Assembly (NCBI GenBank): GCA_051881615.1
Contig: JBJEQF010000015.1
Coordinates: forward strand, 1 to 54,302
Reading direction: 5' to 3'
Length of the DNA stretch: 54,302 nt
From: CAMFTQ01 sp051881615
GTDB lineage: Bacteria > Bacillota > Clostridia > Oscillospirales > Acutalibacteraceae
Below the pieces are notes generated by a model. That model saw nothing but the letters and a program-made list of their open reading frames with translations. It made no database searches and was not told the DNA's origin. Of this stretch, positions 30,207-39,206 are shown piece by piece (the first letter of the stretch is position 1; every line of letters begins with the position of its first letter). The translations under genes were made by a program, and so were the position numbers.

Positions 30207-32215
30207 GTCACCCTCCACACGGAGGGTGTGGATTGAAATATTTTATGAAGCTGATTTACCGCCTGAAAGCATTGCGTCACCCTCCACACGGAGGGTGTGG
30301 ATTGAAATATCTGAACAAGGTAAAAAAGCGCATCTTTGGCAGTGTCACCCTCCACACGGAGGGTGTGGATTGAAATTAGTAGTAGCTCTAGTACTGTGAA
30401 AAAGGGTGATTAAGTCACCCTCCACACGGAGGGTGTGGATTGAAATGTCAAAATAGAGTTCCACGAACTGACCAAATTCGTCACCCTCCACACGGAGGGT
30501 GTGGATTGAAATTGCAAAGATGTGCTATGTCCTGTTTGTGCTTGGCGTCACCCTCCACACGGAGGGTGTGGATTGAAATTATACAGTACATAATTAACCA
30601 CAGGCAAAAAATGGTCACCCTCCACACGGAGGGTGTGGATTGAAATGACTTTGCCTTGTAGCGTCCTTGTCGATTTTGATAAGGTCACCCTCCACACGGA
30701 GGGTGTGGATTGAAATAGCAGCAAAAAAACAGGTATATGGATATGGCAAAGTCACCCTCCACACGGAGGGTGTGGATTGAAATAAATGAACTATCAAAAA
30801 TATTTCCAGTATAACCGTCACCCTCCACACGGAGGGTGTGGATTGAAATAACTGTTCTCTGCTCTTTACAGCCGTCATTTTCAACGTCACCCTCCACACG
30901 GAGGGTGTGGATTGAAATTGAAACTTGCCGAGAATTTGAGGTTAATATACTTACGTCACCCTCCACACGGAGGGTGTGGATTGAAATCCCTATCCCTTTA
31001 AACTTTTCCTTGACATCTATATGTCACCCTCCACACGGAGGGTGTGGATTGAAATTGTTTTTTTGCATTTTCAATTTCAGATTTAAAATCGTCACCCTCC
31101 ACACGGAGGGTGTGGATTGAAATATCACGAAAGCCAAAATCGGATAATTTAAAATTGAAGTCACCCTCCACACGGAGGGTGTGGATTGAAATAAACGGAG
31201 ATAAACACCTCCTGAAAGCCCTCAAAGTCACCCTCCACACGGAGGGTGTGGATTGAAATTGCTTTAGACATTTGTATCACCTCTCTTTGCTATGGTCACC
31301 CTCCACACGGAGGGTGTGGATTGAAATTAAAGCGTCAGCAAATCTTCCTTTTATATGTTCGTCACCCTCCACACGGAGGGTGTGGATTGAAATTCCTATA
31401 AAAGTTAAATAATCAGCAGAGGGAAGAGTCACCCTCCACACGGAGGGTGTGGATTGAAATTGACATTCCTGTCCCTTGTTCAGCCGTTCTTGATTTGTCA
31501 CCCTCCACACGGAGGGTGTGGATTGAAATAATTTCAGCCTTGAAATCAAAATTTGATTTAACTTCGTCACCCTCCACACGGAGGGTGTGGATTGAAATTG
31601 AATGAATGGTAAGAAAAAAGCTATCTGTAGAAGGTCACCCTCCACACGGAGGGTGTGGATTGAAATAACCAAGAAGTAGACATATTTTTAGCAGCGTCAG
31701 GTCACCCTCCACACGGAGGGTGTGGATTGAAATCAAGTCATAAACAAGACCAATAGTTTTGCCGGCACCGTCACCCTCCACACGGAGGGTGTGGATTGAA
31801 ATGATTATTACACTTTCAAGGCTTGTGCAACCATTAAACGGTCACCCTCCACACGGAGGGTGTGGATTGAAATGTTAAGGCTCTTGTGCGACTGAAAAAC
31901 TTCCTCAACGTCACCCTCCACACGGAGGGTGTGGATTGAAATTGGTATTATTTCTTTGGCTGTAACGCAATATCTAAGTCACCCTCCACACGGAGGGTGT
32001 GGATTGAAATTGCGGATATCCTGTTAAGGTTTACAGCAATGCTATATGTCACCCTCCACACGGAGGGTGTGGATTGAAATATCAGCTGGAGCTTGTTTAT
32101 ATTTATGTCTATTAAGTCACCCTCCACACGGAGGGTGTGGATTGAAATATCAGCTCTTGCACACCGTAGAATGTATGAGTTTGTCACCCTCCACACGGAG
32201 GGTGTGGATCAAAAA
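30207..32215 (+). CRISPR. Type I-C CRISPR array, 30 repeats and 29 spacers
   Basis: The 33-nt repeat begins GTCACCCTCC, contains ACACGGAGGG and ends TGTGGATTGAAAT; the end is the type I-C 5' handle and CACCCTCC/GGAGGGTG forms the hairpin cut by Cas5c. I counted repeats beginning at 30207, 30276, 30344, 30414, 30480 and so on to 32183. Spacers are 33-38 nt. The first 29 repeats are identical by eye; the last (32183) keeps 27 nt and then diverges (GGATCAAAA), marking the old end. Leader position and the degenerate end both show plus-strand transcription. Several spacers translate into phage-like peptides. Confidence 0.98.
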
Positions 32216-32330
32216 TGACAGGTTAAAAGAAATATTGTGACCTGAGAAGATATAAAATTCGCTTTTCCTTTGTGTCAGAGCAAATAAACAACCACTTATG
32301 TGATGAAAATAACCATCTATTGATAAACTG

Positions 32331-32358
32331 TTGATATTTATTCTATTTGATGTATACT
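32331..32358 (+). promoter_or_regulatory. Promoter of the LytTR-DUF3021 operon
   Basis: TTGATA (32331-32336), 16 nt, TATACT (32353-32358), 24 nt before the start codon. ATTGATA at 32319 and GTTGATA at 32330 are direct repeats with an 11-bp period, at a place where a LytTR protein could bind its own promoter; that role is inferred. Confidence 0.6.
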
Positions 32359-32382
32359 ACAAAGCAAGAAAGGAGAAAGGCT

Positions 32383-32829
32383 ATGAAACTTAACATTAAG
32401 ATTGATCCGAATTTTGAAGAACCTCAAGTCTTGATTACAACGGCTCGTATGACGGATGAAGTAAATCAGGTTATAGACTTTATAAGCAAATCGGATGAAG
32501 CTATGACAATTATTTCCGGCATAAGAGATGATAAGGTCGAATTGTTAGAGCAAGGGTCGCTTATCAGGATCTATTCAGAGGACGGCAAGGTATTTGCAAA
32601 AACAGAACATAATGTATATCAGATTAAGCTTCGACTTTATGAATTAGAAAAACGATTGGACGACAGTCTGTTTGTAAGGATATCTAATTCAGAAATTGTT
32701 AATCTCAAAAAGATTAAGAGCCTTGATTTGAGCTTTGCAGGTACAATTTGTATGGAATTATCTAACACAGAGGTAAGCTATGTTTCCAGAAGATATGTTC
32801 AGAGAATTAAAAAGCTATTAGGTTTATGA
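32383..32829 (+). CDS. LytTR-family DNA-binding regulator (148 aa)
   Basis: A stand-alone LytTR regulator without a receiver domain. The N-terminal 50 residues (KLNIKIDPNFEEPQVLITTARMTDEVNQVIDF) form a small domain common in this family. The LytTR domain follows: RIYSEDGKVFAKTEHNVYQIKLRLYELEKRL, then FVRISNSEIVNLKKIKSLDLSF and VSYVSRRYVQRIKKLLG. I start at ATG 32383 with AAAGGAGAAAGG. The following gene encodes a DUF3021 membrane protein 10 bp later. Such pairs resemble LytTR regulatory systems in which the membrane protein holds the regulator inactive. Confidence 0.9.
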   Translation: MKLNIKIDPNFEEPQVLITTARMTDEVNQVIDFISKSDEAMTIISGIRDDKVELLEQGSLIRIYSEDGKVFAKTEHNVYQIKLRLYELEKRLDDSLFVRISNSEIVNLKKIKSLDLSFAGTICMELSNTEVSYVSRRYVQRIKKLLGL

Positions 32830-32839
32830 GGTGATTGTA

Positions 32840-33286
32840 ATGAAAAAAGAAATAATCAGAAGAATTGTTGTTGGGTTAATGTCAGGAATAGCGGTTAGCT
32901 ATCTGATTACTATAGGCATTTCGATTTCGCTGTGTGACGGTAATTATTATCCGTGCGTGCCGAGTCTTGCAGAACGATTCGGCAGTGAAACTACTGCGGT
33001 CATTGTTCAGACAATATTAAGCGCTTTTTTAGGAGCAGGATTTGCCGGAAGCTCTCTTATATGGGAAAAGGACGATTGGAGCCTTTTAAAGCAAACGGGT
33101 ATTTATTTTGCAATTGTAACAGTTCTTATGATGACGGTTGCCTATGTATGTGAGTGGATGGAGCATTCTGTTATTGGTGCATTAAGTTATTTTGCAATAT
33201 TCTTTGCAATTTTTGTAATAGCATGGGTGACAAGATATGCAGTCTGGAAAATACGTATTGCAAAAATAAAAAAGAAGCTAAAGTGA
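32840..33286 (+). CDS. DUF3021-family membrane protein (148 aa)
   Basis: Four hydrophobic segments: VVGLMSGIAVSYLITIGI, AVIVQTILSAFLGAGFAG, GIYFAIVTVLMMTVAYVC and ALSYFAIFFAIFVIAWV, followed by a basic end (KIRIAKIKKKLK). This is the DUF3021 pattern, usually encoded next to a LytTR regulator, as here. I start at ATG 32840 with AGGTGAT upstream; an in-frame GTG at 32831 overlaps that site. It probably modulates the LytTR protein at the membrane. Confidence 0.85.
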   Translation: MKKEIIRRIVVGLMSGIAVSYLITIGISISLCDGNYYPCVPSLAERFGSETTAVIVQTILSAFLGAGFAGSSLIWEKDDWSLLKQTGIYFAIVTVLMMTVAYVCEWMEHSVIGALSYFAIFFAIFVIAWVTRYAVWKIRIAKIKKKLK

Positions 33287-33360
33287 TACGTATTAGTATT
33301 AAGATAAACAAATTAAATCATTATGTATGTTTTTTGACGATCTAAAAAATATCGGCAAAC

Positions 33361-33410
33361 AAAAACCGCAATTATGATACAAAGCGTATCTTAATTGCGG
33401 TTTATTTTTT
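33361..33410. terminator. Bidirectional terminator between convergent operons
   Basis: AACCGCAATTATGATAC pairs with GTATCTTAATTGCGGTT around AAAGC, with one mismatch, flanked by A-run on the left and TTATTTTTT on the right. It serves the LytTR operon on the plus strand and the nucleoside transporter operon on the minus strand. Confidence 0.9.
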
Positions 33411-33452
33411 ACGCCATAAAACGTCTTGTATTAAGCGTTTGTCTGTTTTGTT

Positions 33453-34439
33453 CTATCTGTCCTCTCTGAAGTATGAAAGACCGAGTGACTGCGGACCCTG
33501 ATTTTCTTTTTTGTTTCTCATACTTACAAAAATAAGCACAACAATAGTTACAACATATGGCAGCATCTTGAATAATTCCTGTGTTCGAAGCGGCACTCCG
33601 GGGATAAACAGGTATATAATGTATAATCCTCCGAACAGGATAGAGCCTAAAATACCTGACTTTGGCTTCCACATTACGAAGATTACAAGCGCAATAGCAA
33701 GCCAGCCTCTGTCGCCGAAGCCGTCGTTTGACCATACGCCGTTGGCATAATCCATTACGTAGTAAAGACCGCCTAAGCCTGCAATTACACTTCCTATGCA
33801 GGTGGCAAGATACTTTGTTCTCTCAACGTTGATGCCTGCTGCGTCAGCAGTTGCAGGGTTTTCGCCTACAGCTCTCAGGTGCAGTCCGCCCCGTGTTCTC
33901 TCAAGAAAGAAAGAACAGCCGAGTGCAAGGATTATGGCAACATATGCTAAAAATCCGTAGGATAGAAATATCTTGCCAAACCAGCCTGTTGAATCAGCAA
34001 AGGGGAGAGTTGTCCTGAAAAAATTACTTGTTGTTGTAAGTGAGATTGACGGAACGTCTGTGTCAACAAGCTTAATAAGCGAACCGCCGAAGAAGTTGCC
34101 GAAGCCTACTCCGAACGTTGTGATTGCAAGACCCGTTACATTCTGATTTGCTCTTAGCGTAACAGTCAGAAAGCAATATATAAGTCCCATAATAAGCGAG
34201 CCTAAAATACTGCAAAGCAAGGGGATTGAAATAGCCAGAAACGCATTGGCGTCATCGGGAGAAGCAAGGGAGTTTTCGTAAAAGAACGCTCCTATAACAC
34301 CGCTGATGCCTCCTACATACATAATGCCCGGAATACCAAGGTTAAGATTACCCGACTTTTCAGTCAGAATCTCGCCGGTAGAACCGAACAACAGAGGAAT
34401 GCCCTGCATTACGGCACGTTGTATAATTGTAGCAAACAT
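33453..34439 (-). CDS. Nucleoside ABC transporter permease, NupQ/YufQ-like
   Basis: A 328-aa inner-membrane permease of the BMP (basic membrane protein) nucleoside ABC family, with about nine hydrophobic segments. Family phrases are FATIIQRAVMQGIPLLFGSTGEILTEKSGNLNLGIPGIM near the start and RGGLHLRAVGENPATADAAGINVERTKYLATCIGS in the cytoplasmic loop that meets the ATPase. AGGAGGTAAAGTAAA precedes the ATG, and the gap to the upstream permease is one base. It is the last gene of the five-gene purine operon. Confidence 0.9.
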   Translation of the reverse strand: MFATIIQRAVMQGIPLLFGSTGEILTEKSGNLNLGIPGIMYVGGISGVIGAFFYENSLASPDDANAFLAISIPLLCSILGSLIMGLIYCFLTVTLRANQNVTGLAITTFGVGFGNFFGGSLIKLVDTDVPSISLTTTSNFFRTTLPFADSTGWFGKIFLSYGFLAYVAIILALGCSFFLERTRGGLHLRAVGENPATADAAGINVERTKYLATCIGSVIAGLGGLYYVMDYANGVWSNDGFGDRGWLAIALVIFVMWKPKSGILGSILFGGLYIIYLFIPGVPLRTQELFKMLPYVVTIVVLIFVSMRNKKENQGPQSLGLSYFREDR

Positions 34440-34440
34440 T

Positions 34441-35544
34441 TTACTTTACCTCCTTGTGTGAGCTGCGAAAATGCAGCTTGTAGTTAATAAAGAACTCACA
34501 GCCGATAATAAAGAAAATGATAATGCCGGTAATCATATCCGAGAATGACTCGTTTAATCCGAATACCGTTGAGATTTCTCCTGCGCCTGATTTGAGGAAG
34601 GTTATAAGGAAGGCAGTTAAAATCATATAAATCGGATTGAATTTTGCAAGCCACGATACCATTATGGCGGTAAATCCTCTGCCGCCAGCCGTTGTGGTTG
34701 TGATTGTATGGTTTGTACCTCCGACAAGAAGTAAGCCTGCAATACCGCAGATAGCGCCGGACAAAATCATTGTTCTCATAATTACCTTTTTTACATTCAG
34801 TCCGATGTATCTTGCCGTGTTTTCGCTTTCGCCTACAACCTTAAGCTCGTAGCCGTGCTTGCTGTAATTAAGGTAAATATACATAAATACTGTTAAAGCT
34901 AAAACTACAAGTACGTTCAGCAGGTAGTCAAAGTTGCCGATAGTCGGCAGCCAGCCTGCGTGTGTAGCCTGATTTATGATACCGATGTTGCTCGAGCCTT
35001 TTGGATTTTCCCACAGCTTTTCAAAGTAGGAAACAAGCTGAATTGCAACATAGTTCATCATAAGCGTGAACAGCGTTTCGTTAGTATTGAATTTAGCCTT
35101 GAAAAATGCAGGAATAAGCGCCCATATTGCAGCGGCTGTAACGCTTGCAATAATCATTACAATAATCAGAAGTCCGTTCGGTATTTTATCACCGAGAGTA
35201 ATCATACACGCAGTAGTTGCAAGACCGCCGATAAGCACCTGTCCCTCTGCGCCGATATTCCAGAATCGCATCATAAATGCGGGAGTAACGGCTAAGGCAA
35301 CGCATAAAAGCATCGCAAGATTTTGCAGTAAGCTCCACACACGTCTGCTTGTGCCGAATGCGCCCTTTACCATTGTTGAGTAAACCTGTATCGGGTTTTC
35401 ACCTGTTAAAAGCATTGTAATAACGCCGGCAATAATCAGTGCGGCAATAATTGCTATTGCACGTATTGCCCATGATTTATAAAACGGAAGTGAATCTCTC
35501 TTAGCTATATGAAAGAGAGGCTCGTGATTTTTAGTTTTATTCAT
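34441..35544 (-). CDS. Nucleoside ABC transporter permease, NupP/YufP-like
   Basis: A 367-aa permease paired with the one downstream. It has a cytoplasmic N-terminus, an ITMLLTGENPIQVYSTMVKGAFG segment typical of this family, GAEGQVLIGGLATTACMI, and the coupling loop HGYELKVVGESENTARYIGLNVKKV. About nine membrane segments. It overlaps the ATPase gene by 8 nt, so subunits are made together. Confidence 0.9.
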   Translation of the reverse strand: MNKTKNHEPLFHIAKRDSLPFYKSWAIRAIAIIAALIIAGVITMLLTGENPIQVYSTMVKGAFGTSRRVWSLLQNLAMLLCVALAVTPAFMMRFWNIGAEGQVLIGGLATTACMITLGDKIPNGLLIIVMIIASVTAAAIWALIPAFFKAKFNTNETLFTLMMNYVAIQLVSYFEKLWENPKGSSNIGIINQATHAGWLPTIGNFDYLLNVLVVLALTVFMYIYLNYSKHGYELKVVGESENTARYIGLNVKKVIMRTMILSGAICGIAGLLLVGGTNHTITTTTAGGRGFTAIMVSWLAKFNPIYMILTAFLITFLKSGAGEISTVFGLNESFSDMITGIIIFFIIGCEFFINYKLHFRSSHKEVK

Positions 35545-37075
35545 TGTTGTCCTCTCTTTCTACGCTTTTTGTCATAAGCAGACCGATTTCTTCCTTTGTT
35601 GCGGTTCTGCCGTCTACAATACCTGTGATACTGCCTGAGTTCATAACCATAATTCTGTCGCAAAGCTCAATGAGTACATCTATATCCTCACCAACGAAGA
35701 TAACGGCTGTTCCGTTTTTCTTTTGCTCTGAAAGCAGGTTATAAATAGTATATGATGAGTTAATGTCAAGTCCTCTTACAGGGTAGGCTACCATAAGCAC
35801 CTTTGGCGCAGAGGAGATTTCTCTGCCCACAAGCACCTTCTGAACGTTACCGCCCGATAAGCGTCTGACAGGAGTAGTTGCGCTCGGAGTAACTACCTCA
35901 AGGCTTTCAATTATTTCGTTTGCAAGCGTCCTCGGCTCTTTTCTGTTGAGGAATGTACCTCTGCCCGATTTGTAGGAACGCAGCATCATATTGTCGATGA
36001 TATCCATATCTCCAACAAGACCCATACCGAGCCTGTCCTCAGGTACAAACGAAAGAGCGATACCGAGCTTTCTGATTTCTTTCGGAGTTTTTCCCACAAG
36101 CTGTTGATCTTCCATATCATCAGGCTTGTATATAATGCTTGAATTCTTTGAGGCATACTCCAGTCCTGCAATAGACTCTAAAAGCTCCTTCTGACCGCAA
36201 CCCGAAATTCCTGCAACGCCGAGGATTTCTCCGCCGTAGGCATTAAAGCTGACATTGTTAAGGGCAACGGTGCCGTCGCTTTTTATAACAGTCAGGTTAT
36301 CTACCACAAGTCTTTCAACAGGATTTTTCGGCTCTTCACGTGTTATGTTAAGCTCCTTTTTCTCACCCATCATCATTTCGGTAAGGGATTGCTCCGTTGC
36401 GTTTTTCGTTTCAACGGTGTCAATATACTTACCCTTTCTTAATATGGTGACTCTGTCTGAAATCTCAAGCACCTCGTGGAGCTTATGGGTGATTATTATA
36501 ATTGATTTTCCGCTTTCTTTCATTTTACGCAGAATGTTGAACAGCTTTTGCGTTTCCTGCGGAGTAAGTACAGCGGTAGGCTCGTCAAGAATAAGAATAT
36601 CTGCTCCTCTGTAAAGCACCTTGATAATCTCGACAGTCTGCTTTTCGGATACAGACATTTCGTAAATCTTTTTGTTAAGGTCTATGTTAAAGCCGTACCT
36701 TTCGGTAATCTCCAGAACCTTTTTTTCAACATTCTTGATATTATATTTTTCGTCCTTAATGCCGAGAACAATATTCTGTGCGGCGGTAAAGACATCTACA
36801 AGCTTAAAATGCTGGTGTATCATTCCGATTTTGTATGCAAACGCATCCTTTGGCGAGCTTATTATGACATTTTTGCCGTCAACAAAAATCTCGCCCGAAT
36901 CAGGGTAATAAATGCCCGATACCATATTCATAAGTGTTGTTTTGCCCGAGCCGTTTTCTCCGAGTATAGAAAGGATTTCGCCCTTATACACCTTCAGGTC
37001 AACATCCTTATTGGCGACAACACTGCCAAAGGTTTTGGTTATGCCTTTTAATTCTAATGCCAGAGCTTCAGCCAT
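35537..37075 (-). CDS. Nucleoside ABC transporter ATPase, NupO/YufO-like, two nucleotide-binding domains
   Basis: A 512-aa ATPase with two fused ABC domains. The first is complete: Walker A LGENGSGKTTL, signature MSVSEKQTVEI, Walker B ILILDEPTAVL. The second has a degenerate Walker A (GVAGISGCGQKELL), an intact signature RLSGGNVQKV and a degenerate Walker B (VLMVAYPVRGLD), as is normal in this family where one site hydrolyses ATP. I start at ATG 37075 because AGGAGG (minus strand, 37085-37080) precedes it; the longer frame upstream lacks such a site. Confidence 0.94.
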   Translation of the reverse strand: MAEALALELKGITKTFGSVVANKDVDLKVYKGEILSILGENGSGKTTLMNMVSGIYYPDSGEIFVDGKNVIISSPKDAFAYKIGMIHQHFKLVDVFTAAQNIVLGIKDEKYNIKNVEKKVLEITERYGFNIDLNKKIYEMSVSEKQTVEIIKVLYRGADILILDEPTAVLTPQETQKLFNILRKMKESGKSIIIITHKLHEVLEISDRVTILRKGKYIDTVETKNATEQSLTEMMMGEKKELNITREEPKNPVERLVVDNLTVIKSDGTVALNNVSFNAYGGEILGVAGISGCGQKELLESIAGLEYASKNSSIIYKPDDMEDQQLVGKTPKEIRKLGIALSFVPEDRLGMGLVGDMDIIDNMMLRSYKSGRGTFLNRKEPRTLANEIIESLEVVTPSATTPVRRLSGGNVQKVLVGREISSAPKVLMVAYPVRGLDINSSYTIYNLLSEQKKNGTAVIFVGEDIDVLIELCDRIMVMNSGSITGIVDGRTATKEEIGLLMTKSVEREDNNE

Positions 37076-37095
37076 AATTCCTCCTAAAAAACAAT

Positions 37096-37121
37096 CCGTG
37101 ACCGTCATATAACGGCCACGG
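37096..37121 (-). terminator. Hairpin between lipoprotein and ATPase genes (partial terminator)
   Basis: On the minus strand CCGTGGCCGT pairs with ACGGTCACGG (one mismatch) around TATATG and is followed by ATTGTTTTTT and then at once by the AGGAGG of the ATPase gene. It would let the binding lipoprotein be made in excess of the transporter, a usual pattern for ABC operons. Confidence 0.65.
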
Positions 37122-37156
37122 AATAATAGGTTTATGTGGTGACCTGATACCTTAGA

Positions 37157-38356
37157 TTATTCAATAACTGAAATTCCGTCGATATCAATGTCAAAGTATG
37201 GAGCTGAACGATATTTTGACTCCTCAAATACACCGTTCTTAACAACCTCTGTGTCGCCCTTGAACTCAGCGTCTGAATCAACGTCAGCCATATATGTAGT
37301 CAGAGCTGCACCCTTAACTGTGAAGTTAGCAGTATCAAATACGCTAACCTTGCCTGACTCTAAATCAGCCTTTGCAGCGTCTAAAGCTTCCTTAGTACCC
37401 TTAGCGGCAGCCTTTTCGTTGATGTCAGTAAGCTCAACAGAACCTGTTGCGATTGTGCCTGTCCAGTCTGTATCAATAGCCTTGCCTTCCTTTACGCACT
37501 TGATAGCATACTCAAAGTAAGGAGCCCAGTTGATTTTTGAAGAAACGATAAATGTGTTGGGGCAAGCGCTGACTGTTGAACCGTTGTAAGAAACGTTAGG
37601 AACGCCTGCAGACTCACAAGCAGTAGGTGCGCCCATTGAGTCAGCGTGCTGGCTGATAAGAATACAGCCGTCAGAAATCAGCTTGTTAGCAGCCTCTTTT
37701 TCAAGAGTTTCGTCATACCAAGAGCCTGTGAAGGTTACTTCCATAGTAACAGTAGGACAAACTGATTTTGCACCGAGGTAGAATGATGTGTAGCCTGACT
37801 TAACCTCTGCATACGGGTGAGCGCCTACGTAACCCATCTTAGCCTTGTCAGCTGTGATTTTACCGTTTTCGATCATTTCGTTGATTTTCATACCTGCTGC
37901 AACACCTGCAAGGTAACGACCCTCATAGATAGAAGCAAAAGCGTTGTGGAAGTTAGCAAGCTTCTCTGTGTGAGCCTTTGTACCTGTAGCGTGAAGGAAC
38001 TGAACATCAGGATTAGCCTTTGCAGCCTCAATCATAAAGTCCTCGTGACCAAAGCTGTCTGCAAAGATGATGTTACAGCCCTGATCAACTAAGTCAAGAG
38101 CAGCCTCTTTACAAGCGGCGCTTTCGTCAATGTTTGTCTTGTTGATAATTTCTACGCCCATCTTCTTGCAGGCTTCTTTAGCTGCTGTTAAGAAGTTGTT
38201 GTCGTATGTTGAGTTTTCATCGTGAAGATAGATGAAACCAAACTTGAGGCTGTCAGTTTTGCCTGAACCCTCTTCAGAGCTACAGCCTGTGAATACGGCA
38301 GCAAATGAGAATAACATCAGTGCAGCCAGTGTAATTGATAATAGCTTTTTGAACAT
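37157..38356 (-). CDS. BMP-family nucleoside-binding lipoprotein
   Basis: A 399-aa extracellular substrate-binding protein anchored by lipid. It has a lipoprotein signal peptide (FKKLLSITLAALMLFSFAAVFTGC, Cys25 lipidated) and the BMP fold: SLKFGFIYLHDENSTYDNNF, EAALDLVDQGCNIIFADSFGHE, and KMGYVGAHPYAEVKSGYTSFYLGAKS. GAGGAGGAATTT precedes the ATG. Neighbouring xpt and NupOPQ-like genes point to purine nucleosides or bases as ligand. It is the second gene of the operon. Confidence 0.93.
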   Translation of the reverse strand: MFKKLLSITLAALMLFSFAAVFTGCSSEEGSGKTDSLKFGFIYLHDENSTYDNNFLTAAKEACKKMGVEIINKTNIDESAACKEAALDLVDQGCNIIFADSFGHEDFMIEAAKANPDVQFLHATGTKAHTEKLANFHNAFASIYEGRYLAGVAAGMKINEMIENGKITADKAKMGYVGAHPYAEVKSGYTSFYLGAKSVCPTVTMEVTFTGSWYDETLEKEAANKLISDGCILISQHADSMGAPTACESAGVPNVSYNGSTVSACPNTFIVSSKINWAPYFEYAIKCVKEGKAIDTDWTGTIATGSVELTDINEKAAAKGTKEALDAAKADLESGKVSVFDTANFTVKGAALTTYMADVDSDAEFKGDTEVVKNGVFEESKYRSAPYFDIDIDGISVIE

Positions 38357-38405
38357 TAAAATTCCTCCTCGAAATATGTCAGAGATACTCTCTCTGTTTA
38401 TAAAA

Positions 38406-38981
38406 TCAACTGCAGAAAACGATGCCGTTCTCCTCAGTCATTTCCTTAATCATAGCAAGCGACTCAACTCTGATACCCATATCACGAATCAGTCTGCCGC
38501 CCTCCTGGAACGCCTTTTCAATAACAATGCCTGCGCCAACGGTTTTTGCGCCTGCGTCATTGATAAGATTTATAAGTGCAGATAATGCACCGCCCTTTGC
38601 AAGAAAGTCGTCAATAATAAGAATACGGTCGTCCTTATTTATAAACTGCTTTGACACATAAATGTCATATTCCTTTTTGTGTGTAAACGAATAAACCTTA
38701 GAGGTGTATATATCGGCATATATATTTATTGTAGGTGTTTTCTTTGCAAATACAACAGGGACGTTGAAGTATTGCGCAGTCAGGCAGGCAATACCTATTC
38801 CCGAAGCTTCAATCGTGAGGATTTTCGTTATTTTTTCATCCTTAAACAGTCTGAAAAATTCCTTGCCTAACTCAGAAATAAAGGCGGTGTCAATCTGGTG
38901 GTTCAAAAAGCTGTCAACCTTTAAAACATTACCCTTACCGATATGGCCGTCCTTAAGAATTTTATCTTCCAAAAGCTTCAT
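38406..38981 (-). CDS. xpt: Xanthine phosphoribosyltransferase
   Basis: A 191-aa salvage enzyme that joins xanthine to PRPP to make XMP. It begins MKLLEDKILKDGHIGKGNVLKVDSFLNHQID, has SGIGIACLTAQYFNVPVVFAKK, and the PRPP loop RILIIDDFLAKGGAL. Length and motifs are standard for Xpt. It is the first gene of an operon with a BMP-type nucleoside transporter, which would supply the base or nucleoside. The 5' region lacks a recognisable purine riboswitch although xpt often has one in Firmicutes. Confidence 0.95.
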   Translation of the reverse strand: MKLLEDKILKDGHIGKGNVLKVDSFLNHQIDTAFISELGKEFFRLFKDEKITKILTIEASGIGIACLTAQYFNVPVVFAKKTPTINIYADIYTSKVYSFTHKKEYDIYVSKQFINKDDRILIIDDFLAKGGALSALINLINDAGAKTVGAGIVIEKAFQEGGRLIRDMGIRVESLAMIKEMTEENGIVFCS

Positions 38982-39019
38982 ATTATCTGCATCCTCTGTT
39001 CAAAATAGAAATATAGAAT

Positions 39020-39048
39020 ATTATACTACAATGTTTGACAATATTCAA
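39020..39048 (-). promoter_or_regulatory. Promoter of the xpt-nucleoside transporter operon
   Basis: Minus strand: TTGAAT (39048-39043), 17 nt, TATAAT (39025-39020), 39 nt before the xpt start. A leader this short leaves no room for a purine riboswitch. Confidence 0.7.
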
Positions 39049-39184
39049 TTATTTGTCTGTGTAAAAAATATAGAAATATCACGTAAAACAAAGAAAATAT
39101 TAACACATTTTAAACAAATTTTGCCAAAATAAGGGAATTTAATACTAATATGAATATCTATTTGCCGTATTTTCTCCAAAAACA

Positions 39185-39206
39185 GAAATCGTTTTATTCC
39201 GATTTC
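39185..39206 (-). terminator. Terminator after the SnoaL-like fragment
   Basis: On the minus strand GAAATCG pairs with CGATTTC around GAATAAAA, followed by TGTTTTTGG. The stem overlaps the stop codon of the fragment. Confidence 0.6.

Noticed and set aside
30207..32182. Other spacers as self-targets of this window
   Set aside because: By eye only spacer 24 showed a strong resemblance to window DNA; a computed search of all 29 spacers against the window and genome would be needed to exclude weaker ones.
30202..32240. Repetitive open frames on both strands in the array (SIHTLRVEGD, SPSTRRVWIEI)
   Set aside because: They are translations of the CRISPR repeat.
38982..39180. Purine riboswitch upstream of xpt
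   Set aside because: None of the conserved loop or junction sequences could be found, and the promoter is too close to the gene.
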